Notes: a model not told the origin generated them from the sequence alone. Positions 39,604-49,616 are shown, counted from the stretch's first letter. The stretch: 64,000 bases of DNA from Marivivens aquimaris (GCF_015220045.1 NZ_JADBGB010000001.1:1641001-1705000), one strand, 5' to 3'. Program-made: numbers and translations.

Positions 39604-39905
39604 AGCGCGCCCATGACTTTCTGGTTGAAGCCGTAGACTTTGCGATCACCAAGCAGAGGGATGAGGTTCACCTCACGCTCCTGCCCCGGTTCAAAACGAA
39701 CAGCGGTTCCGGCCGCAATATCGAGGCGTTTGCCATGTGCGGCGTCACGATCAAACGACAGCGCGGGGTTTGTTTCGGCAAAGTGGTAATGGCTACCCAC
39801 CTGCACCGGACGGTCGCCGGTATTTGCGACCAGCAGCGTGGTCACTTCGGCACCGGCGTTCAGTTCGATCTCGCCTTCGGCCGGAAAGAGTTCTCCTGGG
39901 ATCAT
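39600..39905 (-). CDS. ureB: Urease beta subunit
   Basis: A 101-residue beta subunit of the (alpha-beta-gamma)3 urease. It starts [20 protein letters not shown] and carries [32 protein letters not shown], then [18 protein letters not shown]. Length is normal for a separate UreB. It lies 10 bases after ureA and overlaps the downstream extra gene by 4 bases. Confidence 0.98.
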   Translation of the reverse strand: MIPGELFPAEGEIELNAGAEVTTLLVANTGDRPVQVGSHYHFAETNPALSFDRDAAHGKRLDIAAGTAVRFEPGQEREVNLIPLLGDRKVYGFNQKVMGAL

Positions 39906-39915
39906 CTTCTTCTCC

Positions 39916-40218
39916 TTAGCGGATGGGGTGGTGAACGGTGACGAGCTTTGTGCCGTCAGGGAATGTCGCTTCGACCTGTACGTCGTGGATCATCTCGGCG
40001 ATGCCTTCCATGCACTGCTCTTTGGTGACGACATGCGCGCCTGCCTCCATGAGGTCGGCCACGCTGCGGCCATCTCGGGCGCCTTCGACCACGTAGTCGG
40101 TGATCAGCGCGATCGCTTCGGGGTGGTTGAGCTTGACGCCACGCTCAAGGCGGTTGCGGGCAACCATTGCCGCAACCGAAATCAGCAATTTGTCTTTTTC
40201 GCGAGGGGTGAGGTTCAT
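39916..40218 (-). CDS. ureA: Urease gamma subunit
   Basis: A 100-residue gamma subunit. It starts [27 protein letters not shown] and has the [31 protein letters not shown] helix region and the C-terminal [18 protein letters not shown]. Length (100) is canonical. It is 10 bases downstream of ureD in the same operon. Confidence 0.98.
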   Translation of the reverse strand: MNLTPREKDKLLISVAAMVARNRLERGVKLNHPEAIALITDYVVEGARDGRSVADLMEAGAHVVTKEQCMEGIAEMIHDVQVEATFPDGTKLVTVHHPIR

Positions 40219-40228
40219 CGGGCCTCCT

Positions 40229-41026
40229 TTACATAGTCCAGACGCGGGGCAACGGCGCGCCGCGAAAACGGGTCAGAAATTCAGTCATTTGGCGGCGCAG
40301 TTTCAGCGCGTCATCGGCCAGCAATCGTACGACAAGGCGGCCACCCCAAGCGGAGGCGTTGACGCCGTAAGTGCGCGCTTCTTCCAGTCGGTCTTCGGCG
40401 TCGCTTGCCACATAGAGGATAGTGGCGCTGGCGCGGGCATTATCGAGGGCACCGATCCCCTGATAGGCGGAGAACGGACCGTTGATCCGTGTCGCCTCGG
40501 CGTGAACCAGCCTGCCGCCCTGACGGATGCGCCATTGGTCGGCGAAATTGACGGTGTCCAGCGTCTCACCCATCGCGCGGCGGCCGTAGACAATCGGCTC
40601 GACGATCAGCAGGCGGCTGGCTTCGTCCATCTCTGCCGTGATCTTGCGAGCAATCGCGCTGCGGTCGAAAAGGATGGTCTCCTGCGGCATCCAGCAGAGT
40701 GTTCCGCTACCTTTGACGGTGAGGCTTACATTCATTTGCGCGACACCTGCGGAGGCTTTGTAGACACGCTCCGCCGTTTGCGTGGCGACATTGACCGAAG
40801 CGCCGTCCAGCGCCTCGATGCTCACAGAATAATCGTCGCCGCCCGTCAGCCCGCCTGCGGTGTTCACAAGCACCAGATCCGGCACAGGCGCGTGGTTGCG
40901 CGGGAGAAGCGCCTTCAGGCTGCCCGACTGGTGCAGATCGCGCAAACGGTTGCCGGCACCGGAAAAACCGGCGCGCGCCTTACCCTTGGCGCGTTGCATC
41001 CCCGCGATCATCGCTGTGTCGAGCAT
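40229..41026 (-). CDS. ureD: Urease accessory protein UreD (UreH)
   Basis: A 265-residue scaffold that binds apo-urease and recruits UreF-UreG. Diagnostic blocks are [40 protein letters not shown] and [19 protein letters not shown] (landmarks), with RRAMGETLD and an acidic/basic C-terminal half. It is the first urease gene and follows adenine deaminase by 136 bases. The gap could hold the urease promoter. Confidence 0.95.
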   Translation of the reverse strand: MLDTAMIAGMQRAKGKARAGFSGAGNRLRDLHQSGSLKALLPRNHAPVPDLVLVNTAGGLTGGDDYSVSIEALDGASVNVATQTAERVYKASAGVAQMNVSLTVKGSGTLCWMPQETILFDRSAIARKITAEMDEASRLLIVEPIVYGRRAMGETLDTVNFADQWRIRQGGRLVHAEATRINGPFSAYQGIGALDNARASATILYVASDAEDRLEEARTYGVNASAWGGRLVVRLLADDALKLRRQMTEFLTRFRGAPLPRVWTM

Positions 41027-41162
41027 ATGTCCCCCGCTGTTACCGACAGCTAGACACCCGATTGCGACAGGCGGTAGCGCGACCTTCGTCTTGCGCTCAA
41101 ATGATATGCAGCAGCGCGCACGACAGCCCGCGAAATGAGCGCATTGCCCAGATTTTACGCAC

Positions 41163-42857
41163 TCAGGAAATCAGCTCGAATTTGTGCACATCGACCATCC
41201 CGCGGTCGGTGATTTTGAGCGCGGGAATGACGGGCAGCGCGAGGAACGCGAGCTGGAGGAACGGCTCTTCGAGTGTCACGCCCAGCGAAGTCGCAGCAGA
41301 CCGCAGTTCCACCAGATGATCGCGAACGACCTCGAACGGCTCAAGGCTCATGAGGCCCGCCACCGGCAGCGCCAGTTCAGCAAGGATTTCGCCGTCCTTC
41401 ACCACAACGAACCCGCCTTCAATCTCTCCCAAACGGTTGGAGGCCACAGCCATGTCGTCGTAATTCGCGCCAACCACCGCGATATTGTGGTGATCGTGAC
41501 AAACGGTAGAGGCAATCGCACCTTCTTTGAGCCCGAAGCCTCTGACAAAGCCAGTCGCGATATTCCCGTTCTTTCCATGGCGTTCGACAACGGCAATGCG
41601 GATCAGGTCGCGGTCCGTGTCCGGCTTTTTGTCACCATCGGTCGAAGGGATATCCTCGGTCAGAAACTCGGTGATGATCTTTCCTTCGAGGATGCCGATC
41701 ACAGGCGTTTCAGGGTTGTTGCCGCCGTGGCGGAACTGCTCTGCCACGACCTTCGGCGCTTTGACCGACTGGCGGCCAACGGGTTCGATCACCTCGCGCC
41801 CCGCGAATGCCGCGTCGTTCACCACCGTGCCGCCGCAGAGCACCAGCTTGGCATCACAGCTTTGCAGCGATCCGACCGCCACGATGTCCGCCCGCTTACC
41901 CGGCGCGATTTGTCCGCGATCCTTCATCCCGAACGCCTCCGCCGCCGATAGCGACGCCGCACGGTAAACCGCAGGCACCGGCGAGCCCAGCGCGATCAGC
42001 GTATGGATCATGTAATCGAGGTGCCCGTGCTCTCCGATGTCCAGCGGATTGCGGTCGTCGGTGCATAGGCACAGATAGGCAGACGTCAGATCATTCAGGA
42101 TCGGCTGGAGTGCGTGAAGGTCTTTGGACACCGAACCTTCGCGGATCAGAACGCGCATCCCTTTGCGCAGCTTCTCCAGCGCCTCTTCAGCGGTTGTCGC
42201 CTCGTGCTCCGTTCGGATACCAGCCGCGATGTAGGCGTTGAGGTCGTTGCCCGACAGCTGCGGACAGTGCCCATCTATGTGCCCGCCTTCGAAGAGGCGA
42301 AGTTTGTCCATACATTCCGGGTCGCGGTGGATGACACCGGGGTAATTCATGAACTCGGCCAGACCGACGTTCGACGGGTGACCCATCACCTCGGCGATGT
42401 CGTCCGCAAGCAAGGTCGCGCCCGTCGTTTCCATATGCGAGGACGGCACGCAGGACGAAAGCTGCACCTTGATATCCATCACCGTCCGCTCGCTCGCCGA
42501 CTGGAAATAACGGATACCGTCGAGGCCGATGACATTCGCAATCTCGTGTGGATCACAAATCGCCGTCGTCACCCCGCGCGGCGCAACGCAGCGGTCGAAT
42601 TCAAACGGCGTGACGAGGCTACTTTCAATATGAAGGTGCGTGTCGATGAAACCGGGAACGAGAGTCAGGCCCGAAACGTCGATGACCTTCTTGCCCTCGT
42701 AGCCCTGCCCCACGCCGACAATCGTATCGCCACAGATGGCGACATCGGCGCTGGTGACGGCTCCGGTGACAACGCAAAGCACCTCTCCGCCCGAGAGTAC
42801 CACATCAGCCGGAATATCCCCGCGGCCCATCGCAATTCTGGTCTCGAGAGTATCCAT
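41163..42857 (-). CDS. ade: Adenine deaminase
   Basis: A 564-residue amidohydrolase of the bacterial AdeC type, which converts adenine to hypoxanthine and ammonia. The metal-binding HxH is in [22 protein letters not shown], followed by [17 protein letters not shown] and the family blocks [13 protein letters not shown] and [19 protein letters not shown]. The C-terminal [26 protein letters not shown] is typical. GGAG six bases before the ATG at 42857 favours it over the ATG five codons upstream. It is upstream of ureD, linking purine deamination with urease. Confidence 0.95.
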   Translation of the reverse strand: MDTLETRIAMGRGDIPADVVLSGGEVLCVVTGAVTSADVAICGDTIVGVGQGYEGKKVIDVSGLTLVPGFIDTHLHIESSLVTPFEFDRCVAPRGVTTAICDPHEIANVIGLDGIRYFQSASERTVMDIKVQLSSCVPSSHMETTGATLLADDIAEVMGHPSNVGLAEFMNYPGVIHRDPECMDKLRLFEGGHIDGHCPQLSGNDLNAYIAAGIRTEHEATTAEEALEKLRKGMRVLIREGSVSKDLHALQPILNDLTSAYLCLCTDDRNPLDIGEHGHLDYMIHTLIALGSPVPAVYRAASLSAAEAFGMKDRGQIAPGKRADIVAVGSLQSCDAKLVLCGGTVVNDAAFAGREVIEPVGRQSVKAPKVVAEQFRHGGNNPETPVIGILEGKIITEFLTEDIPSTDGDKKPDTDRDLIRIAVVERHGKNGNIATGFVRGFGLKEGAIASTVCHDHHNIAVVGANYDDMAVASNRLGEIEGGFVVVKDGEILAELALPVAGLMSLEPFEVVRDHLVELRSAATSLGVTLEEPFLQLAFLALPVIPALKITDRGMVDVHKFELIS

Positions 42858-42915
42858 GCCTGTCTCCTGCACTGTCTTTCAGGCAGTAGACACGAATGGC
42901 AAAGGGCCAACAAGG

Positions 42916-43152
42916 TCAGAAGCCGAACGCGACCTCGGGCACCTGCGGACTGCCGGCTTCTTGCTCGGCCACGAACTCTTCGTCACATTCTTCGGGCAGA
43001 CATTCGACAGGCTGGACCGCCAGAGGCTCATCGGCCATCGGCACAAGCATCTCGATCGCACGCGCGGACATGACGTGCTGAGGCACAAGCACCGGCATCG
43101 CGGACACCATGGCAGGCGCCAGACAAAGCAGAATTGTTAACCGTAAAACCAT
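42916..43152 (-). CDS. Small exported protein, unknown function
   Basis: A 78-residue ORF with a plausible signal peptide (MVLRLTILLCLAPAMVSA), then MPVLVPQ and an acidic mature part with two Cys (ECLPEECDEEF). A GGGTAG precedes the ATG at 43152. No family is recognised. The gene direction matches ade but the 58-base gap and short length leave its status uncertain. Confidence 0.5.
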   Translation of the reverse strand: MVLRLTILLCLAPAMVSAMPVLVPQHVMSARAIEMLVPMADEPLAVQPVECLPEECDEEFVAEQEAGSPQVPEVAFGF

Positions 43153-43448
43153 CACACTACCCGTATTTCGAGACTTTCCCCGAAATACCCGCAAAACGTG
43201 CGAGTCGCCCGCACCCGCACGGATCAAAGGCGAGCAACTATCGGTAGGGTGGCATGCTAAAGTAGTAATGAAACGTTGAATTCGCTCCCACGGCGCCTAA
43301 CTGTCGGACACCTTGCGCGGGAACGCATCATAACGGGCGGGCACATACAAAAAACCGCTCAAAACAGACATCAAGCGTGGCCACCTGCGAAATCTCGGTA
43401 TAGGTCTGCGGTTGAAGTTATCGAGTTGGATTTTCCATAGACGTGCCG
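43153..43448. other. Intergenic region without recognised features
   Basis: A 296-base gap between the divergent small exported-protein gene and the LysM gene. No tRNA, terminator, operator or convincing small ORF was seen. It probably holds the two promoters. Confidence 0.5.
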
Positions 43449-44336
43449 ATGCAAAAGATCAGTTTTCTTTGTCTAATCACAGCCTTGAATGCGCCTGCCG
43501 CGTTTGCAGAGTCCTACACAGTGCAGGGTGGCGACACTCTTTACGGCATAGCAGCGCGCGAGCTGGGCAACGGCGCGCGATGGCCGGAAATTTGTACGGC
43601 CAATGAGACGAACCTGGCGGATTGCGAGAACATCTATCCGGGGCTTGTTTTGGAGATTCCGAACGGTCAGCAGGAGACTGAAAGCAGCGGTTCCGATTTG
43701 CTTGATGCGATGCCTGAGTGGGCAGCGGCTTTGGCTGCGAGCGCTGACGGGGACACTGTTGCTCAGGACGACAGTGAAGAGTCTACCGAGGAAGATGCGG
43801 AGCCTGCTCTGCCCGAGCCGGAACCGGTCATCGAGATCGAGGAGGACGTCGAAGTGGCGGAGCCCGAGCCTGATGCGACGGTCATTGACGCTCCGGGGAT
43901 TTTCCTGATCACCGATCCGGTCGAAATGGCGAATGCCTTCGGCACGACAGCGCCAAGCATTCAGGTCGAGGGTGCGGACAATGGCGCGATGCTTTCGGGC
44001 AGCGTCCCTACCACCGGTAGCCCGCGCATTCAGGGCGCCTTCCTGACGCTCGACGCCGAGCAGACCGCGAGCCTAGCGGGTCAGCGCGTAACCGCGATCC
44101 TGAGGGTCCAGTCGGAGCACACAGGCATGGTGGGCGTGATCGGCGGACTGATTGACGGCGCAAATTCTGGCTGGAAGATGACCCGCCTGAGCGAAGGGCC
44201 GAATTTCCTGCCGCTGAACTTCAATCTGCCTGAAGACACCACGGACCATGTCTTTGCGATCGGCGTGCAGCCCGATCCGAACGACGAAGGCCAGTCGATC
44301 ACCGTGACCTCCGTCGCGATTGGCGTCAGCGACTAA
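43449..44336 (+). CDS. Exported LysM-domain protein
   Basis: A 295-residue protein with a signal peptide (MQKISFLCLITALNAPAAFA) and a single LysM domain at about residues 23-71 (YTVQGGDTLYGIAARELGNG...NIYPGLVLEIPNG). LysM binds GlcNAc-containing glycans, so it probably associates with peptidoglycan. A very acidic Glu/Pro/Val linker (about 95-150) follows. The C-terminal 145 residues are beta-rich with alternating Thr/Val (LAGQRVTAILRVQSEH, GGLIDGANSGWKM, VFAIGVQPDP), possibly a carbohydrate-binding-like sandwich; not recognised. The ATG at 43449 is preferred over a GTG two codons upstream. Confidence 0.8.
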   Translation: MQKISFLCLITALNAPAAFAESYTVQGGDTLYGIAARELGNGARWPEICTANETNLADCENIYPGLVLEIPNGQQETESSGSDLLDAMPEWAAALAASADGDTVAQDDSEESTEEDAEPALPEPEPVIEIEEDVEVAEPEPDATVIDAPGIFLITDPVEMANAFGTTAPSIQVEGADNGAMLSGSVPTTGSPRIQGAFLTLDAEQTASLAGQRVTAILRVQSEHTGMVGVIGGLIDGANSGWKMTRLSEGPNFLPLNFNLPEDTTDHVFAIGVQPDPNDEGQSITVTSVAIGVSD

Positions 44337-44351
44337 TTACATCATCGCAGC

Positions 44352-44795
44352 TTACGCCGCTTCGATTTCGGGGACGCTTGATGGCTCGTCGCCCATCGCC
44401 AAGGCGAAACCTTCGTCGATCCAACCAGTGACGCCGCCGATCATCTCTTTGACCGGACGGCCCATGCGGGCCAGACGCACGGCGGCTTTGTTCGCGCCAT
44501 TGCAGTGCGGACCGGCGCAGTAGACGACGAACAGCGTATCGTCGGGCCACTCGGACATCTTACGTTCGGTCATCTTGCCGTGCGGCAGGCTGATTGCGCC
44601 CGGCACGTGGCCTTCGCGGTAAAGCGCGGGGCCGCGAACGTCGAGCAGGACGAAATCGGTAGCTCCGTTCGACAGCGAATGATGGGTGTCCCAGCAGTCG
44701 GTCTCGAAGGTCAGGCGCTTTGAGAAATGGGCGAGCGCATCTTCGGATGCTGCGGCGGGCGTTTCAGCGACGGCGGACGGGGTAACGGCGGTCAT
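44352..44795 (-). CDS. Rhodanese-domain protein
   Basis: A 147-residue single rhodanese domain. It contains FVLLDVRGPALYREGHVPGAISLPHGKM and an active-site stretch VVYCAGPHCNGANKAA, where the second Cys (in CNGANKA) is the likely persulfide-bearing residue. It would move sulfane sulfur in the cytoplasm or in a redox relay. GGAG seven bases before the ATG at 44795 decides the start. The N-terminal 25 residues are Ala-rich. Neighbours are unrelated. Confidence 0.88.
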   Translation of the reverse strand: MTAVTPSAVAETPAAASEDALAHFSKRLTFETDCWDTHHSLSNGATDFVLLDVRGPALYREGHVPGAISLPHGKMTERKMSEWPDDTLFVVYCAGPHCNGANKAAVRLARMGRPVKEMIGGVTGWIDEGFALAMGDEPSSVPEIEAA

Positions 44796-44900
44796 CAATA
44801 CTCTCCAAAGGTAATGCGCAGACCGTGGCACAGGATGCCGCGGACGCAAAATCAGATTATTTGATGGAGTCCATTCGTTTCCGAAATCGTCCCGCTTTGC

Positions 44901-45938
44901 CTACGAATTGGGCCGCCCGATGGGACCGGGGGAAGTCACCGACCCACGTAGGATCAGGTCAGGCATGATCAGCTCTTCTTCGGCAGGCGCGTTGTCGGCT
45001 TCGCCCTCAATCATTGCAAGCAACCGAATAATAGCAGTGCGCCCGATGAGGTTGCGCGGCTGGCGGATCGTTGTCAGCGGCGGCGAGATAAATGTCGCCT
45101 GCGGCACGTCGTCGAAGCCGATCACCGAGAAATCCTGTGGGATCGTATAGCCGCGCGCGGCAAGGCCGTTCATCACGCCGATTGCGGTAATATCGTTCAC
45201 ACACATGAACGCGGACGGCACATCATCGCGGATGAACAGCAGTTCGACCGCGTGACGCCCGCTTTCGAGCGAGCCATCCCCCGGCACGATAACGCGGTCT
45301 TTTTCGGGAATACGCGCGGCATCCATCGCCTGATCGAAACCCTCGCGGCGGCGGCGATAAGACATACGCGACAGCGTGTCGCCGACAAAGGCGATGCGGC
45401 GATGACCGGCTGCCAAGAGGTGCTCGGCAGCTTTTCGGCCCCCTGCCCGATCATCAACGCCGACGTAGGTAAAGCTGTCGTCGCCAGCAGGCTCGAATGC
45501 GGAGACGACCGGCGGCAGGCTGATGCCTTCAAGGCTCTCGAACGGCAGGCGACCCGTGAACAGGATCATCCCCGCGAGTTTGTGGGAGGCGACATAGCGC
45601 AGGTAGTCGAGGCTGCGTTCGGGATCGTTCTGGGTATGCCCGATGAGAATCGCATGGCCGCGTGCGCGGGCTTCGTTCTCGATTCCGATGAGGGTCGTCG
45701 TAAAATTCGGGTCGCCGATATCTGGCGCTAGGACGAGGATGATGTTGGTCCGCCCCATCCGCAGGCTGCGCGCCATAGCGTTGGTCGTGTAGCCGGTCAC
45801 GAGGATGGCTTCGTTGACCTTCTTGCGCGTGGCTTTGGCCACCTTTTCAGGGTTGTGGACGGCACGACTGACCGTTGCGATGGAGACGCCCGCGATACGG
45901 GCCACGTCCTCGATTGTCGCCGTAGGCTTTGCTGCCAA
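44901..45938 (-). CDS. LacI-family transcriptional regulator of the adjacent sugar ABC transporter
   Basis: A 345-residue regulator. The N-terminal helix-turn-helix and hinge region is TIEDVARIAGVSIATVSRAVHNPEKVAKATRKKV, followed by a periplasmic-binding-protein-like effector domain (ILVLAPDIGDPNFTTTLIGIENEA). The start is TTG at 45938 with AAGGAG nine bases upstream, a weak start that fits low regulator levels. It is divergent from the ABC transporter genes, with two operator-like repeats (46012-46050) between them, so it most likely represses that operon and possibly itself. The effector sugar is unknown. Confidence 0.93.
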   Translation of the reverse strand: MAAKPTATIEDVARIAGVSIATVSRAVHNPEKVAKATRKKVNEAILVTGYTTNAMARSLRMGRTNIILVLAPDIGDPNFTTTLIGIENEARARGHAILIGHTQNDPERSLDYLRYVASHKLAGMILFTGRLPFESLEGISLPPVVSAFEPAGDDSFTYVGVDDRAGGRKAAEHLLAAGHRRIAFVGDTLSRMSYRRRREGFDQAMDAARIPEKDRVIVPGDGSLESGRHAVELLFIRDDVPSAFMCVNDITAIGVMNGLAARGYTIPQDFSVIGFDDVPQATFISPPLTTIRQPRNLIGRTAIIRLLAMIEGEADNAPAEEELIMPDLILRGSVTSPGPIGRPNS

Positions 45939-46011
45939 GTCCCCGTACTCCTTGCCCGTGCTGCCCTAGCGGCCCGGCGTTCACTGCCAGAATAGCGCCT
46001 CAAATGCCACG

Positions 46012-46050
46012 ATGAAAAGCTTTACACAAATTATGAAAAGGTTTACACAA
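46012..46050. promoter_or_regulatory. Two tandem LacI-type operator-like repeats
   Basis: ATGAAAAGCTTTACACAA at 46012-46029 and ATGAAAAGGTTTACACAA at 46033-46050 differ at one base and are 21 bp apart, two helical turns. Each holds a near-palindrome (TGAAAAGCTTTACA and TGAAAAGGTTTACA) like LacI-family operators. They sit 33 bp before the transporter start. Confidence 0.75.
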
Positions 46051-46082
46051 GCCGCTAGGGAAGAGGAAATAGGAATACTGTG

Positions 46083-47603
46083 ATGTCCGCGATCGGAGAT
46101 CAGGGCCCGGTGCCGGTTTTGGCAGCGCGGGGGGTGTCTAAGTCATTCGGTGAAGTGCCGGTACTTTTCAGTGTCGATCTGGAAATACTCCCCGGCGAGG
46201 TTCATGCCCTCATGGGCGAGAATGGTGCAGGCAAATCCACGCTGGTCAAAATTCTATCGGGGTTTGAACAGCCTACGGCAGGTCAGATCCTGCTGGACGG
46301 CAATGCTGTCACCCTGCCCGGTAACGGCCACTCCGAACGGCTCGGCATTGCGCTGATTCACCAGGAACTCAACCTCGCCGAACATCTGACTGTGACTGAG
46401 AGCCTGTTTCTGGGCCGCGAGATTACCAAGTTTGGCTTCCTCGACCGCCCCGCCATGCGCAAGGTTGCGCGGGCCGCGCTGGACGAGCTTGGCACTGACA
46501 TTCATGTCGACGCGCTAATCAGCGACCTGAGCCTTGCCGACAAGCAGATGGTCGAGATCGCGAAAGCCATTAGTCGCAATGCCCGTGTCGTTTTCATGGA
46601 CGAGCCGACCGCGGTACTGTCCGAAGGCGAAACCGACCGTTTGTTCGCTCAGGTTCGCCGCCTTCGCGCCGAAGGGACCAGCTTTGTCTTCGTGTCGCAC
46701 AAGCTGGGCGAGGTCATGGCGCTCAGTGACCGCGTGACGGTTCTACGTGATGGTCAGTGGATCAAGACGGACCTGACCCGCAACCTTACCGCCGACCGCA
46801 TTGCGCAGTTGATGGTCGGCCGCGAGTTGTCGGACCTTTATCCGGTGAAGCACGAACCTGATGTCGACGCCGAAGAAGTGCTGACTGTCGAGAACCTTTC
46901 CACCGGCTTTGTCAAAAACGCGAGCTTTACGCTGCAAAGAGGTGAAATCCTCGGTTTTTCCGGTCTGATCGGCTCGGGACGGACCGAGTTGATGGAGGCG
47001 ATTGCGGGCCTTCGCAAATACCACTCCGGCACTGTGACCGTGAACGGCACGCCCCTGCCCGCGGCCGATATGAATGCGACGCGCGAAGCGGGCGTTGCCT
47101 ACATGACCAAGGACCGTAAGGGGCGCGGACTGCTTGTCGGTGAACGTATCCGCCCGAACCTGACGCTGCAGACACTCGATCTGCATGAACGCTGGGGGAT
47201 GATCTCCGGCACGTCGGAGGCGAAGGCGCTCGAACGCGCGAACCGCCGTTTCGACATCCGTGTCCGCGATCCGCGCGTGATGGTGTCGCAGATGTCAGGC
47301 GGCAACCAGCAGAAGCTCCTGCTCGCCAAAATCATGGAGCTCGCCCCCGGCATTCTGATCGTCGACGAGCCGACACGCGGCATCGACGTCGGCACCAAGC
47401 AACAAATTTACCAGTTCCTGTCCGTGCTGGCCCGTGAAGGCCATGCCGTAATCGTCGTCTCGTCCGAAATGCCCGAGATCATCGGCCTCTCCAGCCGCGT
47501 TGCGGTGATGCGCGAGGGGCGGATCATGGGGTTGCTGACCGGCGACGGCATTCAGGAAAACAACATCATGCGACTGGCCTCCGGCCTTGGCGTCGCGGCC
47601 TGA
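46083..47603 (+). CDS. Sugar ABC transporter ATP-binding protein (RbsA type, duplicated ATPase)
   Basis: A 506-residue protein with two fused ABC domains, as in ribose/xylose/galactose (CUT2) importers. The N-terminal domain has Walker A GENGAGKST (45-53), DLSLADKQMVEIAKA and VVFMDEPTAVLS. The C-terminal domain has the degenerate GLIGSGRTEL P-loop, QMSGGNQQKLLLAK and ILIVDEPTRGIDVG. AGGA eight bases before the ATG at 46083 decides the start over the preceding GTG. It is the first gene of a transporter operon controlled by the divergent LacI gene. Confidence 0.95.
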   Translation: MSAIGDQGPVPVLAARGVSKSFGEVPVLFSVDLEILPGEVHALMGENGAGKSTLVKILSGFEQPTAGQILLDGNAVTLPGNGHSERLGIALIHQELNLAEHLTVTESLFLGREITKFGFLDRPAMRKVARAALDELGTDIHVDALISDLSLADKQMVEIAKAISRNARVVFMDEPTAVLSEGETDRLFAQVRRLRAEGTSFVFVSHKLGEVMALSDRVTVLRDGQWIKTDLTRNLTADRIAQLMVGRELSDLYPVKHEPDVDAEEVLTVENLSTGFVKNASFTLQRGEILGFSGLIGSGRTELMEAIAGLRKYHSGTVTVNGTPLPAADMNATREAGVAYMTKDRKGRGLLVGERIRPNLTLQTLDLHERWGMISGTSEAKALERANRRFDIRVRDPRVMVSQMSGGNQQKLLLAKIMELAPGILIVDEPTRGIDVGTKQQIYQFLSVLAREGHAVIVVSSEMPEIIGLSSRVAVMREGRIMGLLTGDGIQENNIMRLASGLGVAA

Positions 47604-47615
47604 CGGAGACCACAG

Positions 47616-48620
47616 ATGAGCACCCAGACCAGCCCCCTCACCTCCATCCGCCGCACGTTGTCGTCGGTCGACATGCGCGCCGTTGCGCCCTTCATTGCGT
47701 TGATCGTGCTGATTATCGCCGGCGCGATGGTGAACCCGCGTTTCGTCGGCCTCGACAACCTCGCCAACGTGGCCACCCGCTGCGCGTTTATCGCGACCAT
47801 TGCAGTCGGCGCGACCTTTGTCATCTCGTCCGGAGACCTCGATCTGTCGGTCGGCTCGATGGTCGCCTTCGTCGCCTCCGTCATGATCCTGTTCATGAAC
47901 ACGCAGGTCTTCGCGAGCCCGCTGATGATGGTGCTTACCGCCGTTCTGCTGGCCATCGCGCTCGGCGCGCTCTGCGGGCTCTTCAACGGGGTACTGACGA
48001 CGAAAGGCCAGCTTGAACCGTTTATCGTAACCCTCGGAACCATGGGCATTTTTCGCGGCCTGACCACGTGGCTGTCGCAAGGCGGCGCGATCACGTTGCA
48101 GGCGCAGGAACAGCAGGCGCTTTACCGCGAGGTCTACTTTGGCCGCTTGTTTGGTGTGCCGTGGCCGATCCTGATTACCCTCGCCGTCGCGCTGCTCGGC
48201 TCGCTGCTGATGTACCGCACGCGCTTTGGTCGTCACGTGGTCGCCGTCGGCTCCAACCGTGAAGTCGCGCGCCATTCGGGCATCAATGTCAGCCGCGTGC
48301 GCCTCTATGCCTTCATGATCCAAGGCCTGACCGTAGCCGTCGCCGTGATCCTCTACGTGCCGCGCCTCGGCTCCACCTCCTCCACCACCGGCACGATGTG
48401 GGAGCTTCAGGCGATCACCGCAGTGGTCATCGGCGGCACGGCTCTCAAGGGTGGTTCGGGCCGCGTTTGGGGTTCGATCGCGGGCGCGTTCATCCTCGAA
48501 CTGGTGGGCAACATCATGCTGCTGTCCAACTTCATCTCTGAATACCTCCTCCTCGCCATCCAAGGGACGATCATCATCCTTGCCATGCTGGTTCAGCGTT
48601 CGCTGACCCGTAGGGCCTGA
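47616..48620 (+). CDS. Sugar ABC transporter permease (RbsC type)
   Basis: A 334-residue permease with about eight to ten membrane segments. It matches the BPD_transp_2 (CUT2) family: NPRFVGLDNLANVATRCAFIATIAVGATFVISSGDLDLSVGSMVAFVA (landmark), LCGLFNGVLTTKGQLEPFIVTLGTMGIFRGL and the C-terminal GTALKGGSGRVWGSIAGAFIL. The DLSVGS motif and the GGxGxVxG loop that contact the ATPase are present. It is 12 bases after the ATPase gene. Confidence 0.95.
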   Translation: MSTQTSPLTSIRRTLSSVDMRAVAPFIALIVLIIAGAMVNPRFVGLDNLANVATRCAFIATIAVGATFVISSGDLDLSVGSMVAFVASVMILFMNTQVFASPLMMVLTAVLLAIALGALCGLFNGVLTTKGQLEPFIVTLGTMGIFRGLTTWLSQGGAITLQAQEQQALYREVYFGRLFGVPWPILITLAVALLGSLLMYRTRFGRHVVAVGSNREVARHSGINVSRVRLYAFMIQGLTVAVAVILYVPRLGSTSSTTGTMWELQAITAVVIGGTALKGGSGRVWGSIAGAFILELVGNIMLLSNFISEYLLLAIQGTIIILAMLVQRSLTRRA

Positions 48621-48674
48621 AGAGACCGTATGGGCGTCGGTCATAAAACGCCCAATTTCAAGGGAGTGAACTTA

Positions 48675-49616
48675 ATGCGTAAGACAATTTTCGGAGCGCT
48701 GCTTGCCAGTGCATCCTTCGTCAGCACCGCTTTTGCTGCTGACCTCACCATCGGTGTGTCGATCCCGGCTGCCGACCACGGTTGGACCTCGGGTGTGGTT
48801 TTTCACGCCAACCGGATCGCCGAAGAAGTCATGGGCGCCTATGACGACATCGAAGTCATCGTCAAAACCTCGCCCGATCCGGCAAGCCAGGCCAATGCGC
48901 TTCAGGATCTTGAGATCCAAGGCATCGACGCACTGGTCATCCTGCCGACCGACCCCGACGCGCTCGTCAACGCGATCATGGAAGTGAAGTCCAAGGGCAC
49001 TTTCGTTGCACTCGTCGACCGCGCACCGTCGAACAACGACGACAGCGTGCGTGACCTCTACGTTGCGGGCAACAACTACGGCCTCGGCGAAGCGGCTGGC
49101 GAATACATCGCCGAGAACACCCCCGACGCCAAAGTCGTTGTGATCCGCGGTATGCCGATCCCGATCGACCAAGAGCGTCAGGACGGCTTTGACGCCGGTA
49201 TCGAGGGATCGGACGTCGAAGTTCTCGACCGTCAGTTCGGGAACTGGAACCGCGACGATGCCTTCCGCGTCATGCAGGACTACCTGACCAAGTTCGACGA
49301 CATCGACGTGGTCTGGTGTCAGGACGACGACATGGCCGTTGGCGTTCTGCAGGCCATCGAACAGTCGCAGCGTGACGACATCCAGTACGTCATCGGCGGC
49401 GCGGGCTCGAAGGACATGATCAAGATGGTCATGGACGGCGATCCGATGATGCCGGTCGACGTGCTCTACCCGCCGGCGATGGTCGGCACCGCGATCGAGA
49501 TGACTGTTGCAGGCATGGTCGGTCAACTGCCGGTCGCTGGCACCTACACCATCGACGCGACGCTCGTGACCCCCGAGAACGCCGAGGACTACTACTTCCC
49601 CGACAGCCCGTTCTAA
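48675..49616 (+). CDS. Sugar ABC transporter periplasmic binding protein (RbsB type)
   Basis: A 313-residue periplasmic-binding protein of the type I fold (Peripla_BP_4). The signal peptide is residues 1-21 (MRKTIFGALLASASFVSTAFA). The mature N-terminus DLTIGVSIPAADHGWTSGVV resembles ribose-type binding proteins, with DALVILPTDPDALVNAI, RQDGFDAGIEG and WCQDDDMAVGVLQAI downstream. GGGAG eight bases before the ATG at 48675 sets the start. The ligand is not determined: a pentose, hexose or polyol is likely. It is the last gene of the operon and has a terminator. Confidence 0.94.
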   Translation: MRKTIFGALLASASFVSTAFAADLTIGVSIPAADHGWTSGVVFHANRIAEEVMGAYDDIEVIVKTSPDPASQANALQDLEIQGIDALVILPTDPDALVNAIMEVKSKGTFVALVDRAPSNNDDSVRDLYVAGNNYGLGEAAGEYIAENTPDAKVVVIRGMPIPIDQERQDGFDAGIEGSDVEVLDRQFGNWNRDDAFRVMQDYLTKFDDIDVVWCQDDDMAVGVLQAIEQSQRDDIQYVIGGAGSKDMIKMVMDGDPMMPVDVLYPPAMVGTAIEMTVAGMVGQLPVAGTYTIDATLVTPENAEDYYFPDSPF

